A stretch of 39,774 bases of DNA from CBDVBD01 sp965372135 (GTDB lineage Bacteria; Electryoneota; RPQS01; CBDVBD01): positions 1 to 39,774 of the forward strand of contig CBDVBD010000010.1 of NCBI GenBank assembly GCA_965372135.1, in the 5' to 3' direction. Position 1 is the stretch's first letter. Every line of letters starts with the position of its first letter. The position numbers and the translations under genes were made by a program. Shown one piece after another: positions 23,531-32,213 of this stretch. The notes under the pieces are model-generated. The model was given only the letters and a program-made list of their open reading frames with translations. It searched no databases and was not told the origin of the DNA.

Positions 23531-23623
23531 TCAGGATCACAGGGATCCTGACCTACTCAAGCTGTCGAGTGGGGAGACTCAACAGCACAACTAATCCGTC
23601 AGGTGGGGACACCTGACGGCACA
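23531..23623. repeat. Three-hairpin composite intergenic repeat
   Basis: The hairpins follow one another: 23531-23551 TCAGGATC-ACAGG-GATCCTGA; 23562-23585 CTGT-c-GAGT, loop GGGGAG, ACTC-a-ACAG; and 23596-23619 CCGTCAGGTG, GGGA, CACCTGACGG. The last two are each followed by CACA. It lies between acyP and the asnS stop codon. The 23596 hairpin is the twin of 111-134 with a different but fully paired stem. Confidence 0.75.
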
Positions 23624-23632
23624 AAATCACTA

Positions 23633-24928
23633 TTACGGCGAAATGCGATACATCATTCGGGGAAACGGGACAGCTTCCCTCAAGTGCTTCAATTTGCAGA
23701 TCCAGCTAACCAGCCGTTCCAAACCCATCCCAAATCCGGACATGGGTACCGCGCCAAACCTACGGATGTCCAAGTACCACTCAAAGGCTTCCATGGGAAG
23801 GTTGTGCGCATTGATTTTCTCGATCATTTTATCGAGATCATCTTCCCGCTGGCTGCCGCCAATAAGTTCACCGTATCCTTCCGGCGCCAACATATCGGTT
23901 CCTAATACCAATCGCTCGTCTTCCGGATCGGTTTTCATATAAAAAGCTTTGACTTCCTTGGGGTAACGATGGATAAACACCGGTTTGTCGAAATGTTCGG
24001 AAACTGCGGTCTCTTCCGGCGACCCATAGTCATCCCCAAATTCCAAATCGAATCCCTTTTCCTTCATCAGATCTATCGCCTCGGCATAGGTAATCCGAGG
24101 GAAGGGCTTTTTCACATTTTCCAGTACGGTAGTATCCCGTTCCAGGATTTTCAGTTCTTCCTGACGGCGATCCAGCACCCGTTCGATGATGTAACAGGTG
24201 AAATCTTCCGCCAATTCCATCAACTCGTCAAATTCCATATAGGCGATTTCCGGCTCGATCTGCCAGAATTCGGTTAGATGACGCCGGGTTTTCGATTTCT
24301 CCGCCCGGAAAGTAGGACCGAAACAGTACACCTTCCCGAAAGCTGCCGCAGTGGCTTCGTTGTACAACTGCCCGGACTGCGACAGATATGCTTTCCCTTT
24401 GAAGTATTCGGTCTCGAACAAGGTAGTGGTGCCTTCCACCGCCGATGGCGTAAATATCGGCGCATCCATTAGGATGAATCCGTTGGAATCGAAGAATTCC
24501 CTGATGGCATAAGTAGCTTCGTGCCGGATTCGCATGATAGCAAACTGTCGACGGGACCGGAGCCATAAATGCCGATGATCGAGCAGGAAGGCATCGGAAT
24601 GTTCCTTGGGAGTGATAGGGTAATCTTTAGCATGCCCAACCACTTCCAGTGTCTGAATTTGCAATTCACAACCACCCGGTGCCCGGGCATCTTCATGTAC
24701 CAACCCGGTGACCCTGATTGAGGTTTCCTGAGTCAAGGTATCAATCACTTCAAAGGTTTCATCCCCTACATCCGTTTTGGACGCCACACACTGCACGATA
24801 CCGGTGCCATCGCGAAGTAATAGGAATCGTATCTTCCCGGATGATCGGGAGTTGTACAGCCACCCTTCAAGTTTTACTTCTTGTTTGTTATGTTCCGACA
24901 GAGAATCAATATATGCTTTAGGGATCAC
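23633..24928 (-). CDS. asnS: Asparaginyl-tRNA synthetase
   Basis: The 431-residue class IIb aminoacyl-tRNA synthetase has an OB-fold anticodon-binding domain at about 15-100 (VKLEGWLYNSRSSGKIRFLLLRDGTG). The class II catalytic core follows: motif 2 is FRAEKSKTRRHLTEFWQIEPE and motif 3 is GFGMGLERLVSWIC. It charges tRNA-Asn. AsnS rather than AspS is supported by the length and by SQSGQLYNEA. Translation starts at GTG 24928, with TGAGGTAATTC before it. It begins 26 nt after the glycosyltransferase gene. Confidence 0.96.
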   Translation of the reverse strand: MIPKAYIDSLSEHNKQEVKLEGWLYNSRSSGKIRFLLLRDGTGIVQCVASKTDVGDETFEVIDTLTQETSIRVTGLVHEDARAPGGCELQIQTLEVVGHAKDYPITPKEHSDAFLLDHRHLWLRSRRQFAIMRIRHEATYAIREFFDSNGFILMDAPIFTPSAVEGTTTLFETEYFKGKAYLSQSGQLYNEATAAAFGKVYCFGPTFRAEKSKTRRHLTEFWQIEPEIAYMEFDELMELAEDFTCYIIERVLDRRQEELKILERDTTVLENVKKPFPRITYAEAIDLMKEKGFDLEFGDDYGSPEETAVSEHFDKPVFIHRYPKEVKAFYMKTDPEDERLVLGTDMLAPEGYGELIGGSQREDDLDKMIEKINAHNLPMEAFEWYLDIRRFGAVPMSGFGMGLERLVSWICKLKHLREAVPFPRMMYRISP

Positions 24929-24954
24929 GAATTACCTCACAAAACAGGTCACAG

Positions 24955-26700
24955 TTATTCCATTGACGGCATTTTGTACACGACAATTTCCGGACCATTA
25001 ATCCACCATTTCTGAGGGCTGATCCGATACACCCTTTCCCCGACACGATCCAGTTCGCTATAGAATTTCCGCCACTTCGCAGTATATTTGGGGTAGAAAC
25101 GGCGTGGGTTAGGATGGGTAAAAAAATGCTTAAAATAACTGGACGTTATAATATATTCCGCTCCATCCATAATTCTATCATTTACCGATGGGACACTGGA
25201 TGACTCAATATCACCCTGCCTTATATCCAGAACCGGTTTGATAGGTGTCAGCCGATAACCTTCTTGAATCTGATCGCTGAAGTACTTGTGAAACAAAGGG
25301 ATCAGGTGAGGTTTATGCTGGTTTAGCCACTTCATCCTATGTTCAAATTCTTTAAGCGGGGGATCATAGAAATCCACCTGGATATTACTTCCTACCGGGA
25401 TATTGGTTTCCACCCATTCTTTTGCGATCAACCTGGTGTCCGGAAGGGTTTTGGAGTAAGCATACTCCACGGACATCCACAAAGACGGCAGGGCAAATAA
25501 CACAGCAACAGTCACAACAGCCCACTGGGGACCCCGAGATTTCCTGAAGACGTCCCAAAGCAATTTCGAACCTAATATTGCCAGGGGCGCTACTATGATC
25601 ACCATATGGCGGATGCCCCGAATGCTGTAAGATTCCATGTAGAAATAAAATGCTAACAGCCAGATCACCAGCATCATTTCTACCAACCTATGCCGCCGGA
25701 TGGCATATAGTATACCGGCAGCACCTAAAACAAACACCAGCCACCCGACACCTAGTACTACTGATCCTGAAATCAGAGGCTCATCAAATTGTGGCGTCGG
25801 TGAAAAAATATAGCCGCCGAAGCTATTGGTGTAGGCAAGGGTTCCGGATTTTGACACATCAGTCATGGACTGAAAAGTGTCACTGATAATATCCCATCGA
25901 AACACCAGAGCTGGAAAAATCGCCACCAATACTATTGAACCTAATATGAAACCCACTATAGTTGGTTTCAGACATCTCCACGATGTTATCGAAAGCTTCA
26001 AAGAACGAGTAGCACCCCAATACGCCAACGGAAACAACAGCAGCAACGGTAGCAGGTTCCACTTGGTATTCATAGCCAAAGCGAATAATATTGCTGCAAC
26101 GATATATCGTTTTGGTTTAGGATCCTGCGCCACTAATATCAATGCCCAGATGGTTGCAAGACTCAACGCAACCGACAAGTTATTCGGATAAACATAGTGG
26201 GCTTGGAACACCGACAACAGCGCAACTCCGACCCACAAGCCTGCAGTGATCGCAATATTATTATCCCGGTACAACAACCGTGCAATCCGCATAGTCAGCC
26301 ACACATTCAATACCGACAATCCCACCGAAGTCAATCGTCCCAGTATTAGTATTCCAGAATGACTGGAAAACCCGATAATGTACAATAACGATTTAGCTTC
26401 CGAAAAGGATGCGGTCTTGAATAAAGATTTTATCCCCTCGAATATGAAAAAGAACAAGCTGCATATCCCCATCACAATGTGATGCAAAGGCGGATAAGCA
26501 TTGCCATTGTCAAATACAAAATACTACGGTGTGGTGATCAATGACTCGGGAAACAGGAAGTAATTCATTCCCGCTAACACATGCTCCTTTTCATCGCCCA
26601 CCAGATAGTTCGGATATCCCCAGTTGAAACCCACTATCCCAAGCAAGAAGGTTATCCCAAGCACCAACCAAAACGTCCAATATCTCTTCAGCGGTTTCAA
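24955..26700 (-). pseudogene. GT-C membrane glycosyltransferase gene with an in-frame amber codon
   Basis: The frame runs from TTG 26700 (AGGATAGTA before it) to the stop at 24955 and is interrupted once, by TAG at 26524-26526 (codon 59). Upstream of it lie a membrane segment (WTFWLVLGITFLLGIVG) and WGYPNYLVGDEKEHVLAG, whose acidic DE pair fits the GT39/ArnT-type catalytic loop. Downstream are FDNGNAYPPLHHIVMG and about ten membrane helices. If read through, 581 residues would transfer sugar from a polyprenyl-phosphate donor, for example for envelope glycans. TAG is a normal stop elsewhere here, such as at the SDR gene. A recent nonsense mutation (possibly from CAG or TGG) or a sequencing error is likely. 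The downstream part is otherwise intact. Confidence 0.75.
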
Positions 26701-26712
26701 TACTATCCTGTA

Positions 26713-27729
26713 TTAATCCTCAACTTTCAAATCACGGGTCATCAAATCCTCCACTCCGGCTTTGGGATCCTTTCCGTGAAACAGCACTTGATATGTTTCC
26801 TCGGCGATTGGCATAGGGATATTCACGCGCCTTGATAGATCATACGCTGATTTCGTGGTTAATACTCCCTCAGCTACCATCACCATCTCATCCAAAATTT
26901 CCGACAGCTTCCTGCCGCGACCGATCTGTTCCCCCACATGCCGATTACGGCTAAATTTACTGTTGCAGGTTGTGATCAAATCCCCCATTCCCGACAATCC
27001 GGCAAACGTACTGCGATTACCGCCCAACGCCACCCCCAAACGGGTGATTTCCGCCAACCCGCGGGTTAGCAAAGCACCTTTCGTATTGTCGCCGTATCCC
27101 AATCCGTCACAGATTCCCGCAGCCAATGCAATCACGTTTTTCAACGCACCACCCAATTCCACACCCACAACATCCTGACTGGCATAGACTCGTAACGCGG
27201 GGGAAAAGAATGCTTGCTGCACCAGTTGTGCCGTTGACAGCTTTTGTGATGCTACTACTACCGTCGTGGGGATTTTATTACATACTTCTTTAGCTAAACT
27301 AGGACCGGAAAGTACCGCAATCCGGTCGTCAGACCAATGGGGACAAGTATCCTGGAAAATTTCCGATACCCGCAATAAGGTATCATTTTCAATGCCTTTG
27401 GTGGCGCTGACAACGATTGTGTGATTCAATGGGAATTCGCTCATTTGTTCCACCACGGAACGCACCACATGTGACGGTACCACCACCAGCCAGATATCTT
27501 TGTTTCGGCATGCATCTGCGAGATCAGAGGTGATTTTCAACGATTCCGGAAGGACGACATCCGGCAGAAATTCCCTATTTTCCCGATCTCGTTGCAGACG
27601 TTCTGCTGCATCAGGTCGAAATTCCCATAAAGTGACGTGATGCCCTAATCCAAGCAAGTGTAATGCCAATGTGGTGCCCCAGCTTCCCGCCCCCAACACA
27701 CCTATTTGCATTATGGATGGTTTCGCCAT
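26713..27729 (-). CDS. gpsA: Glycerol-3-phosphate dehydrogenase [NAD(P)+]
   Basis: This 338-residue cytosolic enzyme reduces dihydroxyacetone phosphate to sn-glycerol-3-phosphate for phospholipid synthesis. It has the Rossmann motif IGVLGAGSWGTTLALHL at the N-terminus, then VVSATKGIE, VLSGPSLAKEV and the substrate-binding block VELGGALKNVIALAAGICDGLGYGDNTKGAL. The start ATG overlaps the plsY stop codon by one base, so the pair is coupled, and GpsA product feeds PlsY. An internal methionine (MQIGVLG) is a possible alternative start six residues in. Confidence 0.97.
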   Translation of the reverse strand: MAKPSIMQIGVLGAGSWGTTLALHLLGLGHHVTLWEFRPDAAERLQRDRENREFLPDVVLPESLKITSDLADACRNKDIWLVVVPSHVVRSVVEQMSEFPLNHTIVVSATKGIENDTLLRVSEIFQDTCPHWSDDRIAVLSGPSLAKEVCNKIPTTVVVASQKLSTAQLVQQAFFSPALRVYASQDVVGVELGGALKNVIALAAGICDGLGYGDNTKGALLTRGLAEITRLGVALGGNRSTFAGLSGMGDLITTCNSKFSRNRHVGEQIGRGRKLSEILDEMVMVAEGVLTTKSAYDLSRRVNIPMPIAEETYQVLFHGKDPKAGVEDLMTRDLKVED

Positions 27730-28340
27730 TATCCGACCCGATTTTCCTCTCTGCTCAGTAACCGACCAATATTTCGCCGATGGGTGAACAAGATCAACAA
27801 AGGCAATACAATACTAAAAATCTGCAGATAAATATCCCGGAATCCGAAGCTGAACACTACAATCGGGAAACACACCGCAGCCACAATAGAGGATACCGAC
27901 ACATAACGGGTTATTGCCATCGCGATCCCCCATACTCCGATACAAACCAAAGTTGCGACGGGAGATACCGCTAAAACCACCCCGGCGCCAGTGCCCACGC
28001 CCTTCCCGCCTTTGAAATGCCCAAAAATCGTCCAGATGTGACCGGCGATGGCAAACAGTCCCAAGACTATCTTCACCAATACCAACGACACCGTTACTTG
28101 TCCCGATTGTACCAGCCAGGGACCTAAGAAAAATGCCGGGAAAAAGCCTTTAGCAACATCCACTAACAGTACCAAGATACCATATTTAATCCCCAGTACC
28201 CTGGTCACATTGGTAGCACCGGAACTTCCCGAACCGAATTCGCGGATATCTACTCCTTTGAGCATCCGAACTACCAGGATTCCGGTGGGGATCGACCCGA
28301 TCACATAACACAGCATGCAGCCAAGAAGAAAAGCAATCAC
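27729..28340 (-). CDS. plsY: Acyl-phosphate:glycerol-3-phosphate acyltransferase PlsY
   Basis: The 203-residue inner-membrane protein has about five membrane segments and catalyses the first acylation of glycerol-3-phosphate. The three family motifs are present: GSIPTG, GSGSSGATNVTR and the glycine-rich GHIWTIFGHFKGGKGVGTGAG. It starts at GTG 28340, overlapping nothing upstream. TATAAT lies only 16 nt before the start (28356-28361), hinting at its own short-leader promoter. It is coupled to gpsA downstream. Confidence 0.96.
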   Translation of the reverse strand: MIAFLLGCMLCYVIGSIPTGILVVRMLKGVDIREFGSGSSGATNVTRVLGIKYGILVLLVDVAKGFFPAFFLGPWLVQSGQVTVSLVLVKIVLGLFAIAGHIWTIFGHFKGGKGVGTGAGVVLAVSPVATLVCIGVWGIAMAITRYVSVSSIVAAVCFPIVVFSFGFRDIYLQIFSIVLPLLILFTHRRNIGRLLSREENRVG

Positions 28341-28355
28341 ACGTCACTCGAGACT

Positions 28356-28361
28356 ATTATA
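28356..28361 (-). promoter_or_regulatory. Candidate -10 box of the plsY-gpsA unit
   Basis: The minus strand reads CGTATAATAGTC 16 nt before the GTG of plsY. No good -35 match is seen, and the leader would be very short. Confidence 0.35.
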
Positions 28362-28393
28362 CGATACTGTTTATACCTATGAGACATCTATAA

Positions 28394-29437
28394 TTAGGCA
28401 TTGACAATATTTCCAACAACGACCGGCAGCTCGCCCATGGATTTCGAAATATTCATCACTTGATCCATATCTGATGCACCACAACCCACCACAAATCCAA
28501 TGCCCATGTTGAACACTCGCCGCAATTCGTCCTGGGAAATTTTTCCATGCTGCTGAATCAGGGAAAATATCGGTGACACTGTCCACGCCGACCAGTCAAT
28601 TACCGCAGATAAACCTTCGGGAATAATGCGGTTGACATTCCCTTCCATTCCCCCGCCGGTGATATGCGCCATTCCCTTGATGGGAATTTTCTGCATAAGT
28701 TCTCTGATGATGCTAAGGTAAGAACGGTGAATCTGTAACAATTCGTTACCTATTGACCCCGGTAAACTAGGAACCATATCGTTCAGTTGAAATCCAGCAT
28801 CTTCGAGCAGCGCCTTCCGCGCTAACGTATACCCATTGGTATGCAAACCATTGGACGGGAATCCTACCAATACATCACCATTTGTGAATTCCGACCCATC
28901 AATCAACTTTTTCTTATCCACGACCCCCACAATTGTCCCCACCAGATCGTAATCCTCTTTCCGGTACACGTCCGGCATTTCCGCCATTTCCCCGCCAATC
29001 AACACGCAGTCATTTTCCTTACAAGCAATTGCTACCCCCTTAACAATCTGTTCCACTACCTGCGAATCCATGGTTCCGATGCCAATGTAATCCAGGAAAA
29101 ACAGCGGTACTGCTCCACAAGTCAGGATGTCATTGACACAATGGTTCACAATATCCTGCCCCACAGTATCATGAATTCCCGCCTGTACAGCCACTAAAAG
29201 CTTAGTTCCCACGCTGTCGGTGCTGGACACCAGGACCGGTTGTTCCAAACGGGAGAAATCCGGCGCAAAACATCCACCGAACTGCCCCCATTGCCCCAAA
29301 ACCTGAGTATTAAAAGTACTTTTAACCCACTTGCCGATTTGCGATGACGCTCGACCGGCTTCCTCTAAATCCACGCCGGAATTCTTATAAGTGCTGCCAT
29401 CAGGTTCTGAAGGTTTTTTATTTCTAAGTTCAGACAT
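28394..29437 (-). CDS. purM: Phosphoribosylformylglycinamidine cyclo-ligase (AIR synthetase)
   Basis: This is an approximately 347-residue cytosolic purine-biosynthesis enzyme, forming aminoimidazole ribotide with ATP. It belongs to the PurM/SelD fold. Family blocks are TYKNSGVDLEEAGRA, LVSSTDSVGTKL, IVNHCVNDILTCGAVPLFFLDYIG, CVLIGGEMAEMPDVY and MAHITGGGMEGNVNRI. I prefer the ATG at 29437 (GGAAATC before it). An ATG at 29446 is possible and adds three residues. It lies downstream of tRNA-Leu with a hairpin between. Its ATP-grasp-like relative SelD is not in this window, so it should not be confused with selenium metabolism. Confidence 0.96.
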   Translation of the reverse strand: MSELRNKKPSEPDGSTYKNSGVDLEEAGRASSQIGKWVKSTFNTQVLGQWGQFGGCFAPDFSRLEQPVLVSSTDSVGTKLLVAVQAGIHDTVGQDIVNHCVNDILTCGAVPLFFLDYIGIGTMDSQVVEQIVKGVAIACKENDCVLIGGEMAEMPDVYRKEDYDLVGTIVGVVDKKKLIDGSEFTNGDVLVGFPSNGLHTNGYTLARKALLEDAGFQLNDMVPSLPGSIGNELLQIHRSYLSIIRELMQKIPIKGMAHITGGGMEGNVNRIIPEGLSAVIDWSAWTVSPIFSLIQQHGKISQDELRRVFNMGIGFVVGCGASDMDQVMNISKSMGELPVVVGNIVNA

Positions 29438-29470
29438 GATTTCCATTTAACTCAATTATCAATTACAGAG

Positions 29471-29488
29471 AACGCCCCGGAGGGCGTT
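29471..29488 (-). terminator. Hairpin after tRNA-Leu
   Basis: AACGCCC pairs with GGGCGTT around a 4-base loop, 7 nt past the tRNA 3' end. The following bases are only modestly T-rich. Confidence 0.5.
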
Positions 29489-29494
29489 TGTATG

Positions 29495-29579
29495 TGCCGA
29501 GGGCCGGAATCGAACCGGCATGAGCTAAAAGCCCGGCGGATTTTGAGTCCGCTGCGTCTACCAGTTTCACCACCCCGGC
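29495..29579 (-). tRNA. tRNA-Leu (anticodon CAA)
   Basis: The minus strand folds into a class II tRNA of 85 nt. The acceptor GCCGGGG pairs with CCTCGGC, the D loop contains TGGTAGAC, the anticodon stem is GCGGA/TCCGC with loop CTCAAAA (anticodon CAA), the long variable arm is CGGGCTTTTAGCTCAT, and the T arm is GCCGG-TTCGATT-CCGGC. CCA is not encoded. Confidence 0.96.
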
Positions 29580-29776
29580 TACAGGAATATCTGCAGTGCG
29601 TTTGTCCTGGGAAAATTTAATGAAACAACGATACACGTTCAACTGACCAATTAAGGAGCACACTGCTCGGAACTTATTGTAATAATACAAAATGTTTCGC
29701 CAATTGTCAAGTAAAAAACCACTTAAATATAATAGGAAAAACCATAAGAGAATATCAACAATAGGATTTCGGATAT

Positions 29777-29860
29777 AAAAAAACCACCAGGGTCATTGCG
29801 GAGCTTGATAAACGTGGGGGGCCATTTATCAAAGCAAGCGCTACCTGGTGGTAGTTAGTC
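29777..29860 (-). ncRNA. Structured RNA candidate ending in a T7 run
   Basis: In the 29580-29921 spacer, the minus strand forms an outer stem ACCACCAGG/CCTGGTGGT (29844-29852 with 29783-29791) enclosing an inner stem TTTGATAAA/TTTATCAAG (29825-29834 with 29804-29812) and a C-rich loop GGCCCCCCACG. Seven T follow directly (29777-29783). It could be a small RNA or an elaborate terminator of the toast-rack gene. It does not match 4.5S, 6S or tmRNA as I know them. Confidence 0.5.
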
Positions 29861-29921
29861 CTCGTTTATATAATTAATATACAATCAATTTTTTGAAAAA
29901 TCAAGCATTATTTTATTTTTT

Positions 29922-30821
29922 TTAATCTATCCAAATCACTTCAGCAGACCCCAGTCCAACGCTGATGTCAAGCTGTACGCAATCCTTTGAATCATCGTAA
30001 CTTGGACTGACATATACATCATCTCTAATCTCACGAAAATCGTCAAAATCCACCGATGACAAGAAGGAACACTGGCAATTGATCTTCACCGGTAAACCCT
30101 TGGGCAGCCGTATCTCTAATTCCCCCAACCCGACTTCCATGGTCGCGCTGAAATTTTGAATCAAATCGCCACTGAAGTCCAACGTCGCTTTCCCCAGTCC
30201 TACTTCCAATTTCATCTTTCTTAACGATGCATTGCCGAGATGTTCGATGTTCAACTCACCAAGTCCCGCTTCTATATCCATTCTTTCCATTGAGATGGGA
30301 TTTGGTGTATCGAAGGTGATGCTAACTTCCGCCATCCCAGCTTCCAACCTCAGATCTCTGACCTGCAAATGCGAAAGATCGAATTCCCCTACGCCTATGG
30401 CGATTTCCGCATTAATTTCCAATGGCAATCGATCGGTTAACTGCACATCCCATTTATGGGGATGTTGATTTTCTTTGTAATGCTTACTCTTGAAAAGATC
30501 GCCAAGACCACCGAAATCACCAATGTTTAACGTTTCCGAAGTTAGTTGCAAGAAACCCTGGTCGCCACGGATTTTATAAGACACTAACGGATCGAAATAG
30601 TCTTTATCATAGAGGATGTTGACATGGTATGCAACGTCGTCAGAGGCTCTTGCTACATTCAATTCAACCATGAATATTTCCATATCGACAATAATTTCTT
30701 TTTCCTCGGTGATCTGATCTAACACCGTCTTCTCTTGGGTTACGTATTTCTTTTTGGCAAATCCCAAAACTGCGGTTATTAACACAGCGCTTATGACTAA
30801 CAGTGTGATTGACTTTTTCAT
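29922..30821 (-). CDS. Toast-rack domain (LiaF/YvqF-like, DUF2154) envelope protein
   Basis: The 299-residue protein (ATG 30821, GGAAG before it) has an N-terminal membrane or signal segment (about 5-24). A beta-strand repeat domain follows with the toast-rack pattern: EINAEIAIGVGEFDLS, LEAGMAEVSITFD, IEAGLGELNIEHLG and LEVGLGKATLDFSG, ending in LDISVGLGSAEVIW. Toast-rack modules occur in LiaF-type envelope-stress proteins, and the biochemical activity is unknown. It follows the DUF4097 gene by 29 nt and is the last gene of the ECF-sigma operon. The structured element 29777-29860 follows it. Confidence 0.8.
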   Translation of the reverse strand: MKKSITLLVISAVLITAVLGFAKKKYVTQEKTVLDQITEEKEIIVDMEIFMVELNVARASDDVAYHVNILYDKDYFDPLVSYKIRGDQGFLQLTSETLNIGDFGGLGDLFKSKHYKENQHPHKWDVQLTDRLPLEINAEIAIGVGEFDLSHLQVRDLRLEAGMAEVSITFDTPNPISMERMDIEAGLGELNIEHLGNASLRKMKLEVGLGKATLDFSGDLIQNFSATMEVGLGELEIRLPKGLPVKINCQCSFLSSVDFDDFREIRDDVYVSPSYDDSKDCVQLDISVGLGSAEVIWID

Positions 30822-30850
30822 GACACTTCCCAGCTTTATTTTATGCAAAA

Positions 30851-32152
30851 TTAGTACTTTTCGATCTCTATGTCCCCGTGGGAGGTTTCCAGGTTGATTT
30901 CGGGACCTCCACCGTTAATATCGCCAGTCGCAACTCGTGTGTCCGAATCTTCCGTCCGTACACTCAAAGGGAAGTCCGACTCGATATCTTGCGAACTATG
31001 TTTGCTCCAGTGACGAATCTTCGCTTCCACCGATCCTTTATAGTTCCTGGGCAGCGAACATTTGATATCACCGGCTGAGGTTTCCAATTCGATGGCGTAA
31101 AATTCGCTGGTTTTCTTGATTTTCACCTGAATATCACCATGCGATGTGGCTATGTCAAGTTCTCCTGAAACTTCTTCCAAAACGATATCCCCATGCGACG
31201 TGGCAGCCTCAATGGAAGCTCCTTCGATGTCTTCACCTTCGATGTCGCCATTTGAGGTTGCAACTTCTACAGTTCCTCTGACATTAGAAAGTACGATATC
31301 TCCGGATGAAGTCGCAAGTTCTAAGTTCGCTTGAATATCTTCCGCTTCAATGCTGCCACCGGATGTGGCTGCTTCAACCGACTGATCACCGGTCACGGTG
31401 GAAATCACGATATCCCCACCGGAAGTTGCTAATTCAGCACCGCCATCCAAATCCTCCAATTCAATATCCCCACCGGAGGTTGCACCGGAGACACTACCAT
31501 TTACATCAGTCAATTCAATATCCCCACCGGAAGTATGCACGTTGATATTCGGACCGGATTCAGTGACACTGATGTCACCTCCTGACGTGCTGGCTTCCAA
31601 ATCACCCGACATGTTATCCACATCAATATCACCCCCGGAAGTGGTCGCTTCAACTTTTCCGGTGATGGTCCCCAGCTCGATGTCACCCCCGGAAGTGGTC
31701 ATGTCAATGGTTCCTTTTACATTTTCTATATCCATATCACCACCGGAAGTAGCGATTTCTACATTGAAAGTCTCTGGGATTTGGAAACTCAATGATCCCC
31801 CTTTGTATTTTCGCTTAATATCCGGAGACTTAAAAGTGAAATCATCCCCCGATTTCTTTGACTCAATCTTGTATTTCGAGTAATATTCCCGAGCCTCGGC
31901 TTCATCATCTACCGCCAAGACAATCCGTTCAACCATAATCAGCTTACCGCCGGATCCTCCTTTAACGGTCACATCCATCGCTTCCACTTCTACTTCCATA
32001 GAACCCCCATCTTTCGCATCCCATTGGAACTGCGATTCGCAAATCGCCCGACCCCGTTCCCAAGTGATCTTATCCTGTCCGTACGCCGACAGTACGCTGC
32101 CAAGTAATGTCAAAACCATGGCAGCGGTTACGATGATTCGAAATGCCTTCAT
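30851..32152 (-). CDS. DUF4097 beta-helix repeat protein, secreted
   Basis: The 433-residue protein (ATG 32152; AAAGGAG 7 nt before it) has a signal peptide (AYG-Q near residue 26). From about residue 120 it carries fourteen tandem strand units of the form T-S-G-G-D-I-x-hydrophobic. The first eight keep SGGD or SGGS, and later ones drift to SSGD, SNGD, SHGD and SAGD. This is an extreme example of the DUF4097 adhesin-like fold, a long right-handed beta structure, probably periplasmic or surface exposed. It is encoded after a sigma/anti-sigma pair, so it is probably a regulon target or a sensor part. The repeats are also visible as DNA repeats and could vary in number. Confidence 0.88.
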   Translation of the reverse strand: MKAFRIIVTAAMVLTLLGSVLSAYGQDKITWERGRAICESQFQWDAKDGGSMEVEVEAMDVTVKGGSGGKLIMVERIVLAVDDEAEAREYYSKYKIESKKSGDDFTFKSPDIKRKYKGGSLSFQIPETFNVEIATSGGDMDIENVKGTIDMTTSGGDIELGTITGKVEATTSGGDIDVDNMSGDLEASTSGGDISVTESGPNINVHTSGGDIELTDVNGSVSGATSGGDIELEDLDGGAELATSGGDIVISTVTGDQSVEAATSGGSIEAEDIQANLELATSSGDIVLSNVRGTVEVATSNGDIEGEDIEGASIEAATSHGDIVLEEVSGELDIATSHGDIQVKIKKTSEFYAIELETSAGDIKCSLPRNYKGSVEAKIRHWSKHSSQDIESDFPLSVRTEDSDTRVATGDINGGGPEINLETSHGDIEIEKY

Positions 32153-32213
32153 CACGATTCTCCTTTAAAATATTCAGTGCTAAAGTAACTGTTTTATTAC
32201 AATTATCTACTTA

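Noticed and set aside
28394..29437. purM as selD (selenophosphate synthetase), which would support Sec use
   Set aside because: The protein matches PurM blocks (STDSVGTKL, GGGMEGNVNR) and lacks the SelD Cys/Sec-Gly-rich N-terminus; it gives no support for Sec biosynthesis.
29463..29690. Open frame over the tRNA-Leu gene
   Set aside because: It is fully explained by the tRNA sequence; protein fragments of this kind are common artefacts over tRNAs.
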